Below, one piece after another: positions 29,563 through 39,001 of a stretch of DNA of 64,000 nt. Positions within the stretch are counted from its first letter, which is position 1. Every line of letters begins with the position of its first letter. The notes under the pieces are model-generated. The model did no database searches. It saw only the letters and a list, made by a program, of their open reading frames with translations, and had not been told where the DNA came from. Source of the DNA: Burkholderiales bacterium (GTDB taxonomy: Bacteria > Pseudomonadota > Gammaproteobacteria > Burkholderiales > Burkholderiaceae_C); assembly GCA_028872015.1 (NCBI GenBank), contig JAGWLO010000001.1, forward strand, positions 99,015 through 163,014, given 5' to 3'. The translations under genes were made by a program, and so were the position numbers.

Positions 29563-29647
29563 CCGCGCCGTGGGCGCAGACCCCGATCGCGGCGCCGCGA
29601 GCGGCGCCGTATGCTTGGCGCCCTGGCAGTTGGTGTAGGAGCCCGGC

Positions 29648-30862
29648 ATGCAGATGCAACCCCGACCGCTGGCCCCGCGGCCGGCGTCAGGCCCGTTCTT
29701 CACGACCCCGGCCCAGCGCACGCAGCTGGCGCGCGAGCGCTTCTTCGAGCAGGGCCAGCGCCCCACCGGCATGGTGGGCGAGGCGGTGCTGCAGTCGTGG
29801 ACGCGCTGCCTGGGTGCGGGCCTGCAGCCGCAGCAGCGGCCCGAGTTCGAGCCGGTCACGCGCGCGCGCACCAAGGCCGTGCTCGAACGCAGCCATCCGC
29901 TGCTGCAGGCCGCCGCCCCCGAGGTGCACCAGCTCGACGCCATGCTGGCCGGCACCGGCTGCAAGAGCCTGCTCACCGACCGCGAAGGCATCGTCGTGCA
30001 CGCCACGCCGGCCGGCAGCGGCGCCGGCGCGCTGCTCGACACCATCGGCCGCATCGGCGTCTACCTGGGCGAGCCCAACTTCGGCAGCACCGCCCCCGGC
30101 ATCAGCCTGAGCACGGGCCTGGACAGCACGGTGGCCGGAGCCGAGCATTTCTTCGGCGTGCTGCAGCAGCTGCACTGCGCGGCCGCGCCCGTGCGCGACC
30201 GCGAAGGCCGGATGGCCGGCGTGCTCGACCTGTCGATCCAGGGCGGGCCTTTCGCGTTCGACGCCCTGGCGCTGGTGCGGCAGTGCGTCACCGTGATCGA
30301 GAACCGCCTGTTCGCCGCCCAGTCGGCGCGGGAGGTGATGCTGTGCTTCCAGGCCAGCCCGGCGCTGCTGGGCACGCCGCTGGAAGGCCGCGTCGCGGTG
30401 ACCGAGGACGGCCGCGTGGTCGGCCTGAACGCCGCCGGTGCCCAGCTGCTGCGGCCGGCCCCGGACGGGGGCACGCCCGATGTCGAGACCCTGCTGGGCA
30501 TGACGGTCGGCACGCTGCACCGGCTGCTGCAGTCGCGTGCGCCGGCACCGCACCGGCTGCCCAGCGGGCTGCGCCTGTGGATGCGCGCCGAGCCGCCCGC
30601 CTGTCGCCACGTCGCCGTGCCGCGGGTCGCGGGCGACGATGGCGCCGACGCCGGCGCCGACACCGACGCCGGGGCAACTGTTCCACGGCGGAACAGCATC
30701 GCCCCGCCGCCGCAGACCCCGTCGCTGCGTGCGGTGAGCGACCAGCTCATCGAGGACACGCTGCGCCAGTGCGGCGGCAACGTGGCCAAGGCGGCGCGCA
30801 CGCTGGGCGTGTCGCGCGGGCTGCTCTACCGCCGCCGGCGTCCGGCCGCCCAGCCGGCCTGA
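29648..30862 (+). CDS. AcoR-like regulator with GAF and Fis-type HTH, lacking the AAA+ domain
   Basis: 404-aa transcription factor. The N-terminal part (ESWTR-like VLQSWTRCLGAG, then DREGIVVHATPAG and PNFGSTAPGISLSTG) is the GAF/sensor region of AcoR-type activators of alcohol, acetoin and aldehyde genes. The C-terminus is a Fis-type helix-turn-helix (LIEDTLRQCGGNVAKAARTLGVSRGLLYRR). The sigma-54-interacting AAA+ domain, with its GAFTGA motif, that normally sits between them is absent; a PAS-like segment and a disordered Ala/Asp linker replace it. It therefore cannot activate sigma-54 polymerase in the usual way and may repress or activate sigma-70 promoters. TAGGAG precedes the ATG. It is the likely regulator of the dehydrogenase genes downstream. 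Confidence 0.8.
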   Translation: MQMQPRPLAPRPASGPFFTTPAQRTQLARERFFEQGQRPTGMVGEAVLQSWTRCLGAGLQPQQRPEFEPVTRARTKAVLERSHPLLQAAAPEVHQLDAMLAGTGCKSLLTDREGIVVHATPAGSGAGALLDTIGRIGVYLGEPNFGSTAPGISLSTGLDSTVAGAEHFFGVLQQLHCAAAPVRDREGRMAGVLDLSIQGGPFAFDALALVRQCVTVIENRLFAAQSAREVMLCFQASPALLGTPLEGRVAVTEDGRVVGLNAAGAQLLRPAPDGGTPDVETLLGMTVGTLHRLLQSRAPAPHRLPSGLRLWMRAEPPACRHVAVPRVAGDDGADAGADTDAGATVPRRNSIAPPPQTPSLRAVSDQLIEDTLRQCGGNVAKAARTLGVSRGLLYRRRRPAAQPA

Positions 30863-31016
30863 GACGCCCGGCCCCGGGCGCCAGGATGCGCCCCAGGGGG
30901 AGGTTCGCGGTTTCCCTGATGCACAGCACGGGTGAAAGCCTATCCTGCGCCGGCAACGCGAAGCCGTTCCCTGCGGCGGGCGGCCCGGTGAAACCCACTT
31001 CTAGGAGACTCAGCGC

Positions 31017-31487
31017 ATGACCCTGCTCACCCTCACCGTCAACGGCAAGTCCGTGACGCGAGAAGTCCCCCCGCAGACGCTGCTGGTCGAGTTCATCCGC
31101 CAGCACCTCGAGCTCACCGGCACCCACGTCGGCTGCGATACCGGGCAGTGCGGCGCCTGCACCGTGCACATCGACGGCAAGGCCGTGAAGAGCTGTTCGA
31201 TGCTGGCCGTGCACGCCCAGGGCGCGGCACTGACCACCATCGAAGGCGTGGCGGCCGCCGACGGCGCGATGCACCCCATGCAGGCTGCGTTCAACCAATG
31301 CCACGGGCTGCAATGCGGCTTCTGCACCCCGGGCATGGTGATGAGCTCGATCGACCTGGTGCAGAACCACGACTGCAGCAACGAAGCCAAGATCCGCGAG
31401 GCGCTGGAAGGCAACCTCTGCCGTTGCACCGGCTACCAGAACATCGTCAAGGCCGTGCAGCAAGGCGCTGCCGCCATGAAGTCCTGA
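31017..31487 (+). CDS. coxS: Molybdenum hydroxylase 2Fe-2S subunit (CoxS-like)
   Basis: 156-aa small subunit of a xanthine dehydrogenase/CO dehydrogenase-family enzyme. It carries two [2Fe-2S] clusters. The plant-ferredoxin cluster uses [16 protein letters not shown] with a later Cys (KSCSM), and the helical-domain cluster uses [11 protein letters not shown] and [10 protein letters not shown]. Electrons pass through it from the molybdenum site to the FAD subunit. TAGGAGA precedes the ATG; 13 bp separate it from coxL. Confidence 0.93.
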   Translation: MTLLTLTVNGKSVTREVPPQTLLVEFIRQHLELTGTHVGCDTGQCGACTVHIDGKAVKSCSMLAVHAQGAALTTIEGVAAADGAMHPMQAAFNQCHGLQCGFCTPGMVMSSIDLVQNHDCSNEAKIREALEGNLCRCTGYQNIVKAVQQGAAAMKS

Positions 31488-31500
31488 AGGAGCAGTCCCC

Positions 31501-33855
31501 ATGAACGCCAGACAAGGTTTCATCGGCCAGAGCGTGGTGCGGCGCGAGGATGCGCGCTTCCTCACCGGCAACGGCCAGTACACCGACGACATCACGCTGC
31601 ACGGCCAGACCCACGGCTACTTCCTGCGCAGCCCGCACGCGCACGCAAGGATCACCAGGCTCGACACCGCCGCCGCCGCCAAGGCGCCGGGGGTGCTGGG
31701 CATCTACACCGGCGAGCACTTCAAGGCCATCGGCGGCCTGCCCTGCGGCTGGCTCATCAACAACATCGACGGCACGCCGATGAAGGAGCCCAAGCACCCG
31801 GTGCTGGCCGACGGCAAGGTGCGCTACGTCGGCGACCGCGTGGCCCTGATCGTGGCCGAGACGCTGGAGCAGGCCAAGGCGGCGGCGGCCCTGGTCGAGG
31901 TCGAGTACGAGACCCTGCCGGCCGTGATCGACATCGCCAACGTGGCCGCCACCGGCGCCAACGTGCACGACGAAGCGCCCGGCAACCGCTGCTACCAGTG
32001 GCAGATCGGCGATGCCGCCGGCGTGGCCGAGGCCTTCAAGGGTGCGGCGCATGTGACGACACTGACCTTCCGCAACAACCGCCTGGCGCCCAACGCGATC
32101 GAGCCGCGCGCTGCCAACGCCAGCTGGAACCCCAGCGACGACAGCTACACGCTGTACGTGGCGAACCAGAACCCGCACGTCGAGCGGCTGCTGATGTGCG
32201 CCTTCGTGCTGGGCATCCCCGAGCACAAGATGCGCGTCGTCGCCCCCGACGTGGGCGGCGGCTTCGGCAGCAAGATCTTCCTGTACGGCGAAGAGACGGC
32301 CCTGGTCTGGGCCTCCAAGCAGATCCGGCGCCCGATCAAGTGGACGGCCGACCGCAGCGAGGCCTTCCTGTCGGATGCCCACGGCCGCGACCACCTCACC
32401 ACGGCGCAGCTGGCGCTGGACAAGGACGGCAAGTTCCTCGCCTTCAAGGTCGACACCACCGCCAACCTGGGCGCCTACCTGAGCACCTTCGCCAGCGCCG
32501 TGCCGACCATCCTGTACGCCACGCTGCTGGCCGGCCAGTACGCCACGCCCAAGATCGTGTGCACGGTGACCTCGGTGTTCACCAACACCAGCCCGGTGGA
32601 CGCCTACCGCGGCGCCGGCCGGCCCGAGGCCACCTACACGGTGGAGCGCATCGTCGAGACGGCGGCGCGCGAGCTCGGCATCGACCCGGCCGAGCTGCGC
32701 CGGCGCAACTTCATCAAGACCTTCCCCTACGCCACCCCGGTGGGCCTGACCTACGACACGGGCGACTACGAGGCGACGATGAAGCGCGCCATCGAGCTGG
32801 CCGACGTGGCCGGCTTCGAGGCCCGGCGCAAGGCCAGCGAGACCAAGGGCCTGAAGCGCGGCCTCGGCTACTCGGCCTACATCGAGGCCTGCGGCATCGC
32901 GCCGTCCAGCGTCGCCGGCGCCCTGGGCGCGCGCGCCGGCCTGTTCGAGGCCGGCGAGGTGCGCGTGCATCCGACCGGCAAGGTCACGGTGTTCACCGGC
33001 AGCCACAGCCACGGCCAGGGCCACGAGACCACCTTCGCGCAGGTGGTGGCCGACAAGCTGGGCATCCCGCTGGAAGACATCACGATCGAGCATGGCGACA
33101 CCGGCAAGGTGCTGTTCGGCATGGGCACCTACGGCAGCCGTTCGCTGGCCGTGGGCGGCACCGCCATCGTGAAGGCGCTGGACAAGGTCATCGCCAAGGG
33201 CAAGAAGATCGCGGCCCACCTGATGGAAGCCGCCGACACCGACGTCGTGTTCGAGAACGGCGTGTTCAAGGTCGAGGGCACCGACAAGAGCGTGCCCTTC
33301 GCCAGCGTCAGCCTCACCGCCTACGTGCCGCACAACTTCCCGCACGACAAGCTCGAGCCAGGCCTGAACGAGAACGCGTTCTACGACCCGAGCAACTTCA
33401 CCTACCCGGCCGGCACCTACATCTGCGAGGTCGAGGTCGACCCCGCCACCGGCGTGGTGCGGGTGGACCGCTTCACCGCCTGCGACGACTTCGGCAACGT
33501 CATCAACCCGATGATCGTCGAAGGCCAGGTGCACGGCGGTCTGGCGCAAGGCATCGGCCAGGCGCTGCGTGAAGACTGCGTCTACGACCCCGAGAGCGGC
33601 CAGCTGCTCACCGGCAGCTACATGGACTACGCCATGCCGCGCGCCGACGACTTCTGCCAGTTCACGGTCGAGACCGTCAAGGGCACCCCCTGCACGCACA
33701 ACCCGCTGGGCGTCAAGGGCTGCGGCGAGGCCGGCGCGATCGGCAGCCCCCCGGCGCTGATCAACGCCGTCTGCCACGCGCTGTCGATCAAGGACATGCC
33801 GATGCCCGCCTCGCCGCACAACGTGTGGAAGGCCATCCAGGCCGCCAAGCACTGA
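31501..33855 (+). CDS. coxL: Molybdenum hydroxylase large subunit, form II CoxL-like
   Basis: 784-aa molybdopterin-cytosine-dinucleotide subunit. The active-site loop reads AYRGAGR (368-374). This is the form II signature, not the AYxCSFR of true CO dehydrogenases, so CO oxidation is unlikely and an aldehyde or related hydroxylation is a better guess. The catalytic base is E743 in [14 protein letters not shown]. Other landmarks are [11 protein letters not shown] and [14 protein letters not shown]. It lies between the 2Fe-2S and FAD subunit genes in the order S-L-M. No signal peptide. Confidence 0.9.
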   Translation: MNARQGFIGQSVVRREDARFLTGNGQYTDDITLHGQTHGYFLRSPHAHARITRLDTAAAAKAPGVLGIYTGEHFKAIGGLPCGWLINNIDGTPMKEPKHPVLADGKVRYVGDRVALIVAETLEQAKAAAALVEVEYETLPAVIDIANVAATGANVHDEAPGNRCYQWQIGDAAGVAEAFKGAAHVTTLTFRNNRLAPNAIEPRAANASWNPSDDSYTLYVANQNPHVERLLMCAFVLGIPEHKMRVVAPDVGGGFGSKIFLYGEETALVWASKQIRRPIKWTADRSEAFLSDAHGRDHLTTAQLALDKDGKFLAFKVDTTANLGAYLSTFASAVPTILYATLLAGQYATPKIVCTVTSVFTNTSPVDAYRGAGRPEATYTVERIVETAARELGIDPAELRRRNFIKTFPYATPVGLTYDTGDYEATMKRAIELADVAGFEARRKASETKGLKRGLGYSAYIEACGIAPSSVAGALGARAGLFEAGEVRVHPTGKVTVFTGSHSHGQGHETTFAQVVADKLGIPLEDITIEHGDTGKVLFGMGTYGSRSLAVGGTAIVKALDKVIAKGKKIAAHLMEAADTDVVFENGVFKVEGTDKSVPFASVSLTAYVPHNFPHDKLEPGLNENAFYDPSNFTYPAGTYICEVEVDPATGVVRVDRFTACDDFGNVINPMIVEGQVHGGLAQGIGQALREDCVYDPESGQLLTGSYMDYAMPRADDFCQFTVETVKGTPCTHNPLGVKGCGEAGAIGSPPALINAVCHALSIKDMPMPASPHNVWKAIQAAKH

Positions 33856-33885
33856 CGGCGCCGAACGAAGCTCAAAGGATCCCTC

Positions 33886-34671
33886 ATGCAAGCATTCGCC
33901 TATTCCAACCCCTCCACGGTGGCCGACGCCTCGCGCGCCGCGATGCAGGAAGACGCCAAGCTGATGGCCGGCGGCCAGACGCTGCTGCAGTCGATGAAGC
34001 TGGGGCTGATCGCGCCCTCGGCCGTGGTCGACCTCACCGGCATCGCCGAGCTCAAAGGCATCACCGTGGCCGGCGGCAAGGTCACCCTCGGCGCCGGCAC
34101 CACCCACGCCGCGGTGGCGGCGTCCAAGGACGTGCAGCAGGCCATCCCGGCGCTGGCGGAGCTGGCGGGCCACATCGGTGACCGCCAGGTGCGCAACCGC
34201 GGCACCATCGGCGGCAGCCTGGCCAACAACGACCCGGCGGCCTGCTACCCCGCGGCCGTGCTCGGCCTGGGCGCCACGGTGCAGACGAACAAGCGCTCGC
34301 TGACGGCCGACCAGTTCTTCCAGGGTCTGTACACGACGGCGCTGGAAGACGGCGAGATCATCACGTCGGTGAGCTTTCCGATCCCCGAGAAGGCAGGCTG
34401 GCAGAAGTTCAAGCAGCCGGCCTCGCGCTTCTCGCTCGTCGGCGTGTTCGTGAGCAAGGGTCCGGCCGGTGTGCGCGTCGCGGTCACCGGGGCGGGCGCG
34501 AACGGCGTGTTCCGTGCCGCCGGCCTCGAGGCCAAGCTTGCCGCCAACTGGTCGGCCTCGGCACTGGCCGGCGCCACGGTGCCGGCCGACGATCTCAACA
34601 GCGACTTGCATGGCTCGGCCGAGTACCGCGCCGCGCTCATCCCGGTTCTGGCGGCGCGCGCAGTCGGCTGA
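33886..34671 (+). CDS. coxM: Molybdenum hydroxylase FAD subunit (CoxM-like)
   Basis: 261-aa flavoprotein subunit. FAD-binding motifs are AGGQTLLQSMKLGL near residue 25-40 and NRGTIGGSLANNDPAACYPA near 105. The C-terminal domain carries FSLVGVFVSKG. It completes the three-subunit hydroxylase. The PQQ dehydrogenase gene begins 103 bp downstream with a good ribosome site. Confidence 0.92.
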   Translation: MQAFAYSNPSTVADASRAAMQEDAKLMAGGQTLLQSMKLGLIAPSAVVDLTGIAELKGITVAGGKVTLGAGTTHAAVAASKDVQQAIPALAELAGHIGDRQVRNRGTIGGSLANNDPAACYPAAVLGLGATVQTNKRSLTADQFFQGLYTTALEDGEIITSVSFPIPEKAGWQKFKQPASRFSLVGVFVSKGPAGVRVAVTGAGANGVFRAAGLEAKLAANWSASALAGATVPADDLNSDLHGSAEYRAALIPVLAARAVG

Positions 34672-34774
34672 CCGCGCGACGCCCCGAAACGGCCCCGAAG
34701 ACCAGGTCCCCGCCGGGGCCCTGGGCTGCGCCTTCGCGAAGACGAAGTTCACCACACCACCAGGAGACGACACG

Positions 34775-36466
34775 ATGAGCAAGCACAAGGCCCGACCCCT
34801 CGCGTGGCTGGCCGCCACGGCGCTGGCCGGCATGGCGCTGGCGGGCACCGCCCGCGCCGCCGACGAAGGCTGGACGATGTACAGCCACGGCTACGACAAC
34901 ACCCGCTTCTCGCCCCTGAAGCAGATCAACACCGGCAACGTGGGCAAGCTCAAGCTCGCGTTCTCGTTCCAGCTCGGCTCGCTGCGCTCGAACGAATCGT
35001 CGCCGCTGGTGATCGGCGACACGATGTACGTCACCACCTCCTGGGGCCCGAAGTTCGTGTACGCGCTGGACGCCCGCACCGGCGCCCGCAAGTGGACCTA
35101 CCAGCCCGACGTGCCCGACGACACGCTGCAGTACGCCTGCTGCGACGTCAACAACCGCGGCGTGGCCTACGCCGACGGCAAGCTGTTCGTCGGCCGCCTG
35201 GACGGCAAGCTGTCGGCGGTGGACGCCGCCACCGGCAAGGAGCTGTGGACCGCCACCGTCGTCGACTACAAGCAGGGCTCGGTCATCACCTCGCCGCCCC
35301 TGGTGGTGCGCAACATGGTCATCACCGGCTTCGGCGGCGGCGAGTACGGCGCCCGCGGCAGCCTGCAGGCCTTCGACGTCGCCACCGGCAAGGAACTCTG
35401 GAAGACCTACACCGTGCCCGGCCCCGGCGAGGCGAACAACGACACCTGGAAGGGCGACAGCTGGCAGCACGGCGGCGCGGCGCCCTGGCTCGTGGGCTCG
35501 TACGACGCCAAGACCGACACCGTGTTCTGGGGCACCTCGAACCCCGGCCCCTGGAACTCGGTCGTCCGCAGCACCGGCGACAGCAACTACGGCAAGCTGA
35601 CCAACCTGTACTCGTCCAGCACCGTGGCCTTCGACGCCGGCAGCGGCAAGATCAAGTGGTGGGTGCAGAGCACGCCCGAGGACGCCTGGGACTACGACGG
35701 CGTGAACGAGCTGGTGCTGGCCGACCTGCCGATCGGCGGCAAGAAGACGCCGGTGTACATGAAGGCCGACCGCAACGGCTTCTTCTACGTCGTCAACCGC
35801 GAGACCGGCAAGATCATCTCGGCCGAGAAGTTCGTGCCGGCGACGAACTGGGCCAACAAGATCGACATCGCCACCGGCAAGCCCGAAGAGAACCCCGACA
35901 AGCGGCCCGGCCCCAACCACCCGGCCAAGGGCATCTGCCCCAACCTGCTGGGCGGCAAGAACTGGCAGCCCATGTCGTACAACCCGGGCACCGGCCTGGT
36001 GTACCTGTCGGCCAACAACATCTGCATGGACTGGGCGGTCTCGGAGGTGAACTACCGCAAGGGCGTGTTCTACCTCGGCGCCGACTTCCCCACCTCGGCC
36101 GGCCCCGGCGGCTACCTGGGCGAGCTGCTGGCCTGGGACCCGGTCAAGCAGAAGGCCGCGTGGAGCGTGAAGACCGACCTGCCCTTCAACGGCGGCACGC
36201 TCACCACGGCCGGCAACCTCACCTTCTGGGGTGACCTGCACGGCGTGTTCCATGCCTTCGACGCCAGGTCCGGCAAGGAGCTGTGGAACGCCTCGCTCGG
36301 CTCGGGCATCGGCGCCGGCCCGGTGACCTACTCGGTGGGCGGCAAGCAGTACGTGGCGGTGGTGGTGGGGCGCACGGCCTCGATCCCGGCCTTCCTGGGC
36401 GACATCGGCAAGAAGATGACCGAGGCCACGCCGGAGGGTGGTGCGGTCTTCGTGTTCACGGAATGA
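34775..36466 (+). CDS. PQQ-dependent alcohol dehydrogenase, lanthanide type (XoxF/ExaF-like)
   Basis: 563-aa periplasmic quinoprotein with signal peptide (to ~residue 28, TARAAD) and eight-bladed propeller repeats such as ALDARTGARKW. The vicinal disulfide is C122-C123 (YACCDVN). Metal ligands are E190 (GGEYGARG) and N256 (SNPGPWN), and the catalytic base is D306. Two residues on lies D308 in the motif WDYD. An Asp here marks lanthanide-dependent enzymes, where calcium enzymes have Ala. It should oxidise primary alcohols and pass electrons to cytochrome c; methanol versus ethanol or longer alcohols cannot be decided. CAGGAGA precedes the ATG. It overlaps the next gene by ATGA. Confidence 0.88.
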   Translation: MSKHKARPLAWLAATALAGMALAGTARAADEGWTMYSHGYDNTRFSPLKQINTGNVGKLKLAFSFQLGSLRSNESSPLVIGDTMYVTTSWGPKFVYALDARTGARKWTYQPDVPDDTLQYACCDVNNRGVAYADGKLFVGRLDGKLSAVDAATGKELWTATVVDYKQGSVITSPPLVVRNMVITGFGGGEYGARGSLQAFDVATGKELWKTYTVPGPGEANNDTWKGDSWQHGGAAPWLVGSYDAKTDTVFWGTSNPGPWNSVVRSTGDSNYGKLTNLYSSSTVAFDAGSGKIKWWVQSTPEDAWDYDGVNELVLADLPIGGKKTPVYMKADRNGFFYVVNRETGKIISAEKFVPATNWANKIDIATGKPEENPDKRPGPNHPAKGICPNLLGGKNWQPMSYNPGTGLVYLSANNICMDWAVSEVNYRKGVFYLGADFPTSAGPGGYLGELLAWDPVKQKAAWSVKTDLPFNGGTLTTAGNLTFWGDLHGVFHAFDARSGKELWNASLGSGIGAGPVTYSVGGKQYVAVVVGRTASIPAFLGDIGKKMTEATPEGGAVFVFTE

Positions 36467-37608
36467 GGCGGCGGCTCGCCCCCATCGCGGTGCTGGCGGC
36501 AGCCCTGCTCGGGGCGGCCGCGGCCGCCGCCGAGCCGGCGGCGCCGGCCGCGGCGGCCCCGCCGCTGCGGTTGTGCGCCGACCCGGCCAACCTGCCGTTC
36601 AGCACCCGCGACGCCGAGGCCGCGCGCCAGGGCAGCCCGGGGCTCTACATCGAGATCGGCCAGGCCGTGGCCAGCGCGCTCGGACGACCGATGGAGACGG
36701 TCTGGTCGCTCAGCTACTTCGGCAAGCGCAACGTGCGCACGACGATGCTGTCGGGGCTGTGCGATTTCGCGGTGGGCCTGCCGGCGATCGCCGACTTCAT
36801 GGGCCCGGCGGTGATCTTCTCGCACCCCATCCTCGACCTGGGCTACGCGCTGGTGCTGCCCAAGGGTCAGCCCGCGTCGCTGGCCGGCCTGAAGGGCCAG
36901 CGCGTGGCGGTGCAGTTCGCCTCGCCGCCGCAGAGCCTGCTGGCCACCCACGACGAGATCCGATCGGTGACCGTCATGGACCCCGAGGAAGGCATGCGCA
37001 GGCTCGCCGCCGGCGAGGTCGATGCGGCCTTCCTGTGGGCGCCCAGCGCGGGCTACATCAATCACACCACGCTGCACGACCGGTACGACGTGGTCCCGGT
37101 GCAGTCGCCGCAGATGCAGTACCAGGCCGCGATCGGCTTCGCGAAGAAGGACAAGGCGCTGCGCGACCAGGTCGACGCCGTGCTGCCGGCGCTGGCACCG
37201 CGGCTGCGCGAGCTGATGGCCAAGTACGCGGTGGTGGCGCCCGGTGCGCCCGTGACCCTGTCCGAGGCCCCGCTCGGGTCGCCGCTGCGCACGGCGGCGT
37301 GGGGGGCCGGCAGCCCGGCGCCACGCCTGGTCCGCACCTCGGACACCGGCGCGGGCAACCCGGTCCTGGGCAAGGAGCTCTTCAACGGCACCTGTGCCCA
37401 CTGCCACGGTCCGGACGCCATCGTCGAGGACCGCCGCATCAATCTGCGCCGCCTGCACCACAAGTACGGCGACCAGATGAGCGACGTGTTCTTCACCACC
37501 GTCACCCATGGCCGGCCCGACAAGGGCATGCCGAACTGGTCGGCCGTCTTCACGCACGCCGACTTCGTCAACATCCTGGCCTACCTCGACACGGTGCAAG
37601 AAAAATGA
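36463..37608 (+). CDS. XoxJ-like periplasmic binding protein fused to cytochrome c
   Basis: 381-aa exported protein. After a signal peptide (~25 residues) comes a family 3 solute-binding-like domain (~35-270; RLCADPANLPFSTRD, GLYIEIGQAVASALG) of the kind called MxaJ/XoxJ beside quinoprotein dehydrogenases. A Pro/Gly linker leads to a C-terminal class I cytochrome c domain with heme site CAHCH (C311-H315) and probable axial M356 in KGMPNW. In most xox clusters XoxJ and the cytochrome XoxG are separate proteins, so the fusion is unusual and would couple the assembly factor to the electron acceptor. It is coupled by ATGA to both neighbours. Confidence 0.85.
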   Translation: MRRRLAPIAVLAAALLGAAAAAAEPAAPAAAAPPLRLCADPANLPFSTRDAEAARQGSPGLYIEIGQAVASALGRPMETVWSLSYFGKRNVRTTMLSGLCDFAVGLPAIADFMGPAVIFSHPILDLGYALVLPKGQPASLAGLKGQRVAVQFASPPQSLLATHDEIRSVTVMDPEEGMRRLAAGEVDAAFLWAPSAGYINHTTLHDRYDVVPVQSPQMQYQAAIGFAKKDKALRDQVDAVLPALAPRLRELMAKYAVVAPGAPVTLSEAPLGSPLRTAAWGAGSPAPRLVRTSDTGAGNPVLGKELFNGTCAHCHGPDAIVEDRRINLRRLHHKYGDQMSDVFFTTVTHGRPDKGMPNWSAVFTHADFVNILAYLDTVQEK

Positions 37609-38015
37609 TGGACAGCTCCATGCGGTACGGCTTGATCGCCGGGCGCGCCGCGGCGGCGGCGCTGGCACTGGCCGGCGTGCTGGCGGGCGGTGGCGCCCGG
37701 GCCGCCGACGCCGAAGCGGGCAAGGCGCTGTTCGACAAGACCTGCACGAACTGCCATTCGACGCAAGCCGGCGTCAACAAGGTGGGCCCCAGCCTGTTCG
37801 ACGTGGTGGGACGTCCGATCGCGTCCGTCCAGGGCTACGACTACTCGCCGAAGATGAGGGCGATGGCCAAGAGCTGGAAGGTCTGGGACGCGGCGCACCT
37901 GGACACCTACCTGACCAACCCGCGGCAGGTCCTGCACGGGGTCCGGATGTTCTTCGCGGTGCCCGCAGCGAACGACCGCGCCAACGTCATCGCCTACCTC
38001 CAGACGCTGAAGTAG
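37605..38015 (+). CDS. Periplasmic class I cytochrome c
   Basis: 136-aa exported monoheme cytochrome. The signal peptide runs to about residue 34 (GGGARAAD). The heme motif is CTNCH (C47-H51), and KVGPSLFDVVGRP and YSPKMRAMAKSW are typical of cytochrome c2/c550-like proteins, with Met in MFFAVP as the likely second ligand. It is co-translated with the XoxJ-cytochrome fusion and is the probable electron carrier from the quinoprotein dehydrogenase to the terminal oxidase. Confidence 0.88.
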   Translation: MMDSSMRYGLIAGRAAAAALALAGVLAGGGARAADAEAGKALFDKTCTNCHSTQAGVNKVGPSLFDVVGRPIASVQGYDYSPKMRAMAKSWKVWDAAHLDTYLTNPRQVLHGVRMFFAVPAANDRANVIAYLQTLK

Positions 38016-38058
38016 CACCCGCGCCGACCTTGCCGACGACCCGCGAATCGCGGCCTGA

Positions 38059-38064
38059 GAGAAT
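38059..38064 (+). promoter_or_regulatory. -10-like element directly upstream of the moxR gene
   Basis: GAGAAT lies 7 nt before the moxR ATG, without a clear Shine-Dalgarno sequence in the usual place. This is the same layout as at ribBA and gspC, so the gene may have its own leaderless transcript. Confidence 0.35.
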
Positions 38065-38071
38065 CCGCGGC

Positions 38072-38989
38072 ATGACCCGTACCGACCTACCGAGCAGCAT
38101 CGACGAGACGGCCGCGCGCCTGCTGGCGCTGGATTACGTGCCCGAGCGCGCACTCGCGACCACCGTGTTCCTGGCCTTGCGGCTGCAGCGCCCCTTGTTC
38201 CTCGAAGGCGAGCCCGGCACCGGCAAGACCGAGATCGCCAAGACCCTGGCGGCCATGCTGGGCCGGCCGCTGATCCGGCTGCAGTGCCACGAGGGCCTGG
38301 ACCTGGCCGGCGCCGCCTACGAGTGGAATTACGCGCGCCAGATGCTCGAGATCCGGCTCGGCGAATCCGAAGGAACCACGCGCGGGCAGCTCGCGGGCGA
38401 ACTGTTCTCCGAGCGCTTCCTGATCCGTCGCGCCCTGCTGCAGGCGATCGACCCGGCCCAGGCCGTGCCGCCGGTGCTGCTGATCGACGAGCTCGACCGC
38501 GCCGACGAGCCCTTCGAGGCCTTCCTGCTCGAGGTGCTGAGCGACTTCCAGATCACGATTCCCGAATTCGGCACCGTGAAGGCGGTGCATCCGCCGATCG
38601 TGGTGCTGACCAGCAACCGCACGCGCGAGATCCACGACGCCGTCAAGCGCCGCTGCCTGTACCACTGGGTGGGCTTCCCCGATGCGGCGCGCGAGCGGGC
38701 CATCCTCGAGCGCCGCGTGCCCGGCGCGCCGGCCCGGCTGGCGGCCGAGATCGTGGCCTTCGTGCAGAAGCTGCGCGAGATCGAGCTGTACAAGCTGCCC
38801 GGCATCGCCGAGACGCTCGAATGGACGCGCGCACTGATGGAGCTGGACGCGCTGGTGCTCGACCCCGACACCATCAACCACACGCTGGGCGTGCTGCTGA
38901 AGTACCAGGACGACATCGGCAAGGTGCAGGGCAGCGAGGCGGCGCGGCTGCTGGAGCAGCTGCGCCGCGAGGCCGAGCCGACGCGCTAG
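38072..38989 (+). CDS. coxD: MoxR/CoxD-like AAA+ ATPase
   Basis: 305-aa MoxR-family ATPase with Walker A GEPGTGKTE (46-54), Walker B VLLIDELDRADE, and sensor SNRTREIHDAVKRRC. The blocks LIRLQCHEGLDLAGAAYEWNY and EVLSDFQITIPEFGTV are those I associate with CoxD, the chaperone that matures the active site of CO dehydrogenase-family enzymes. It sits at the end of the block but is separated from coxSLM by the PQQ dehydrogenase and cytochrome genes. The VWA partner (CoxE) usually next to it is absent. Confidence 0.85.
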   Translation: MTRTDLPSSIDETAARLLALDYVPERALATTVFLALRLQRPLFLEGEPGTGKTEIAKTLAAMLGRPLIRLQCHEGLDLAGAAYEWNYARQMLEIRLGESEGTTRGQLAGELFSERFLIRRALLQAIDPAQAVPPVLLIDELDRADEPFEAFLLEVLSDFQITIPEFGTVKAVHPPIVVLTSNRTREIHDAVKRRCLYHWVGFPDAARERAILERRVPGAPARLAAEIVAFVQKLREIELYKLPGIAETLEWTRALMELDALVLDPDTINHTLGVLLKYQDDIGKVQGSEAARLLEQLRREAEPTR

Positions 38990-39001
38990 CGAGGCCGCCG
39001 C

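Noticed and set aside
31501..33855. True aerobic CO dehydrogenase
   Set aside because: The active-site loop is AYRGAGR, lacking the Cys of the AYxCSFR motif needed for the Mo-Cu site.
31447..34848. A 1133-codon open frame on the minus strand opposite coxL and coxM
   Set aside because: It is the antisense shadow of two well-defined molybdenum hydroxylase subunits and has a Val/Gly/His-rich composition without motifs.
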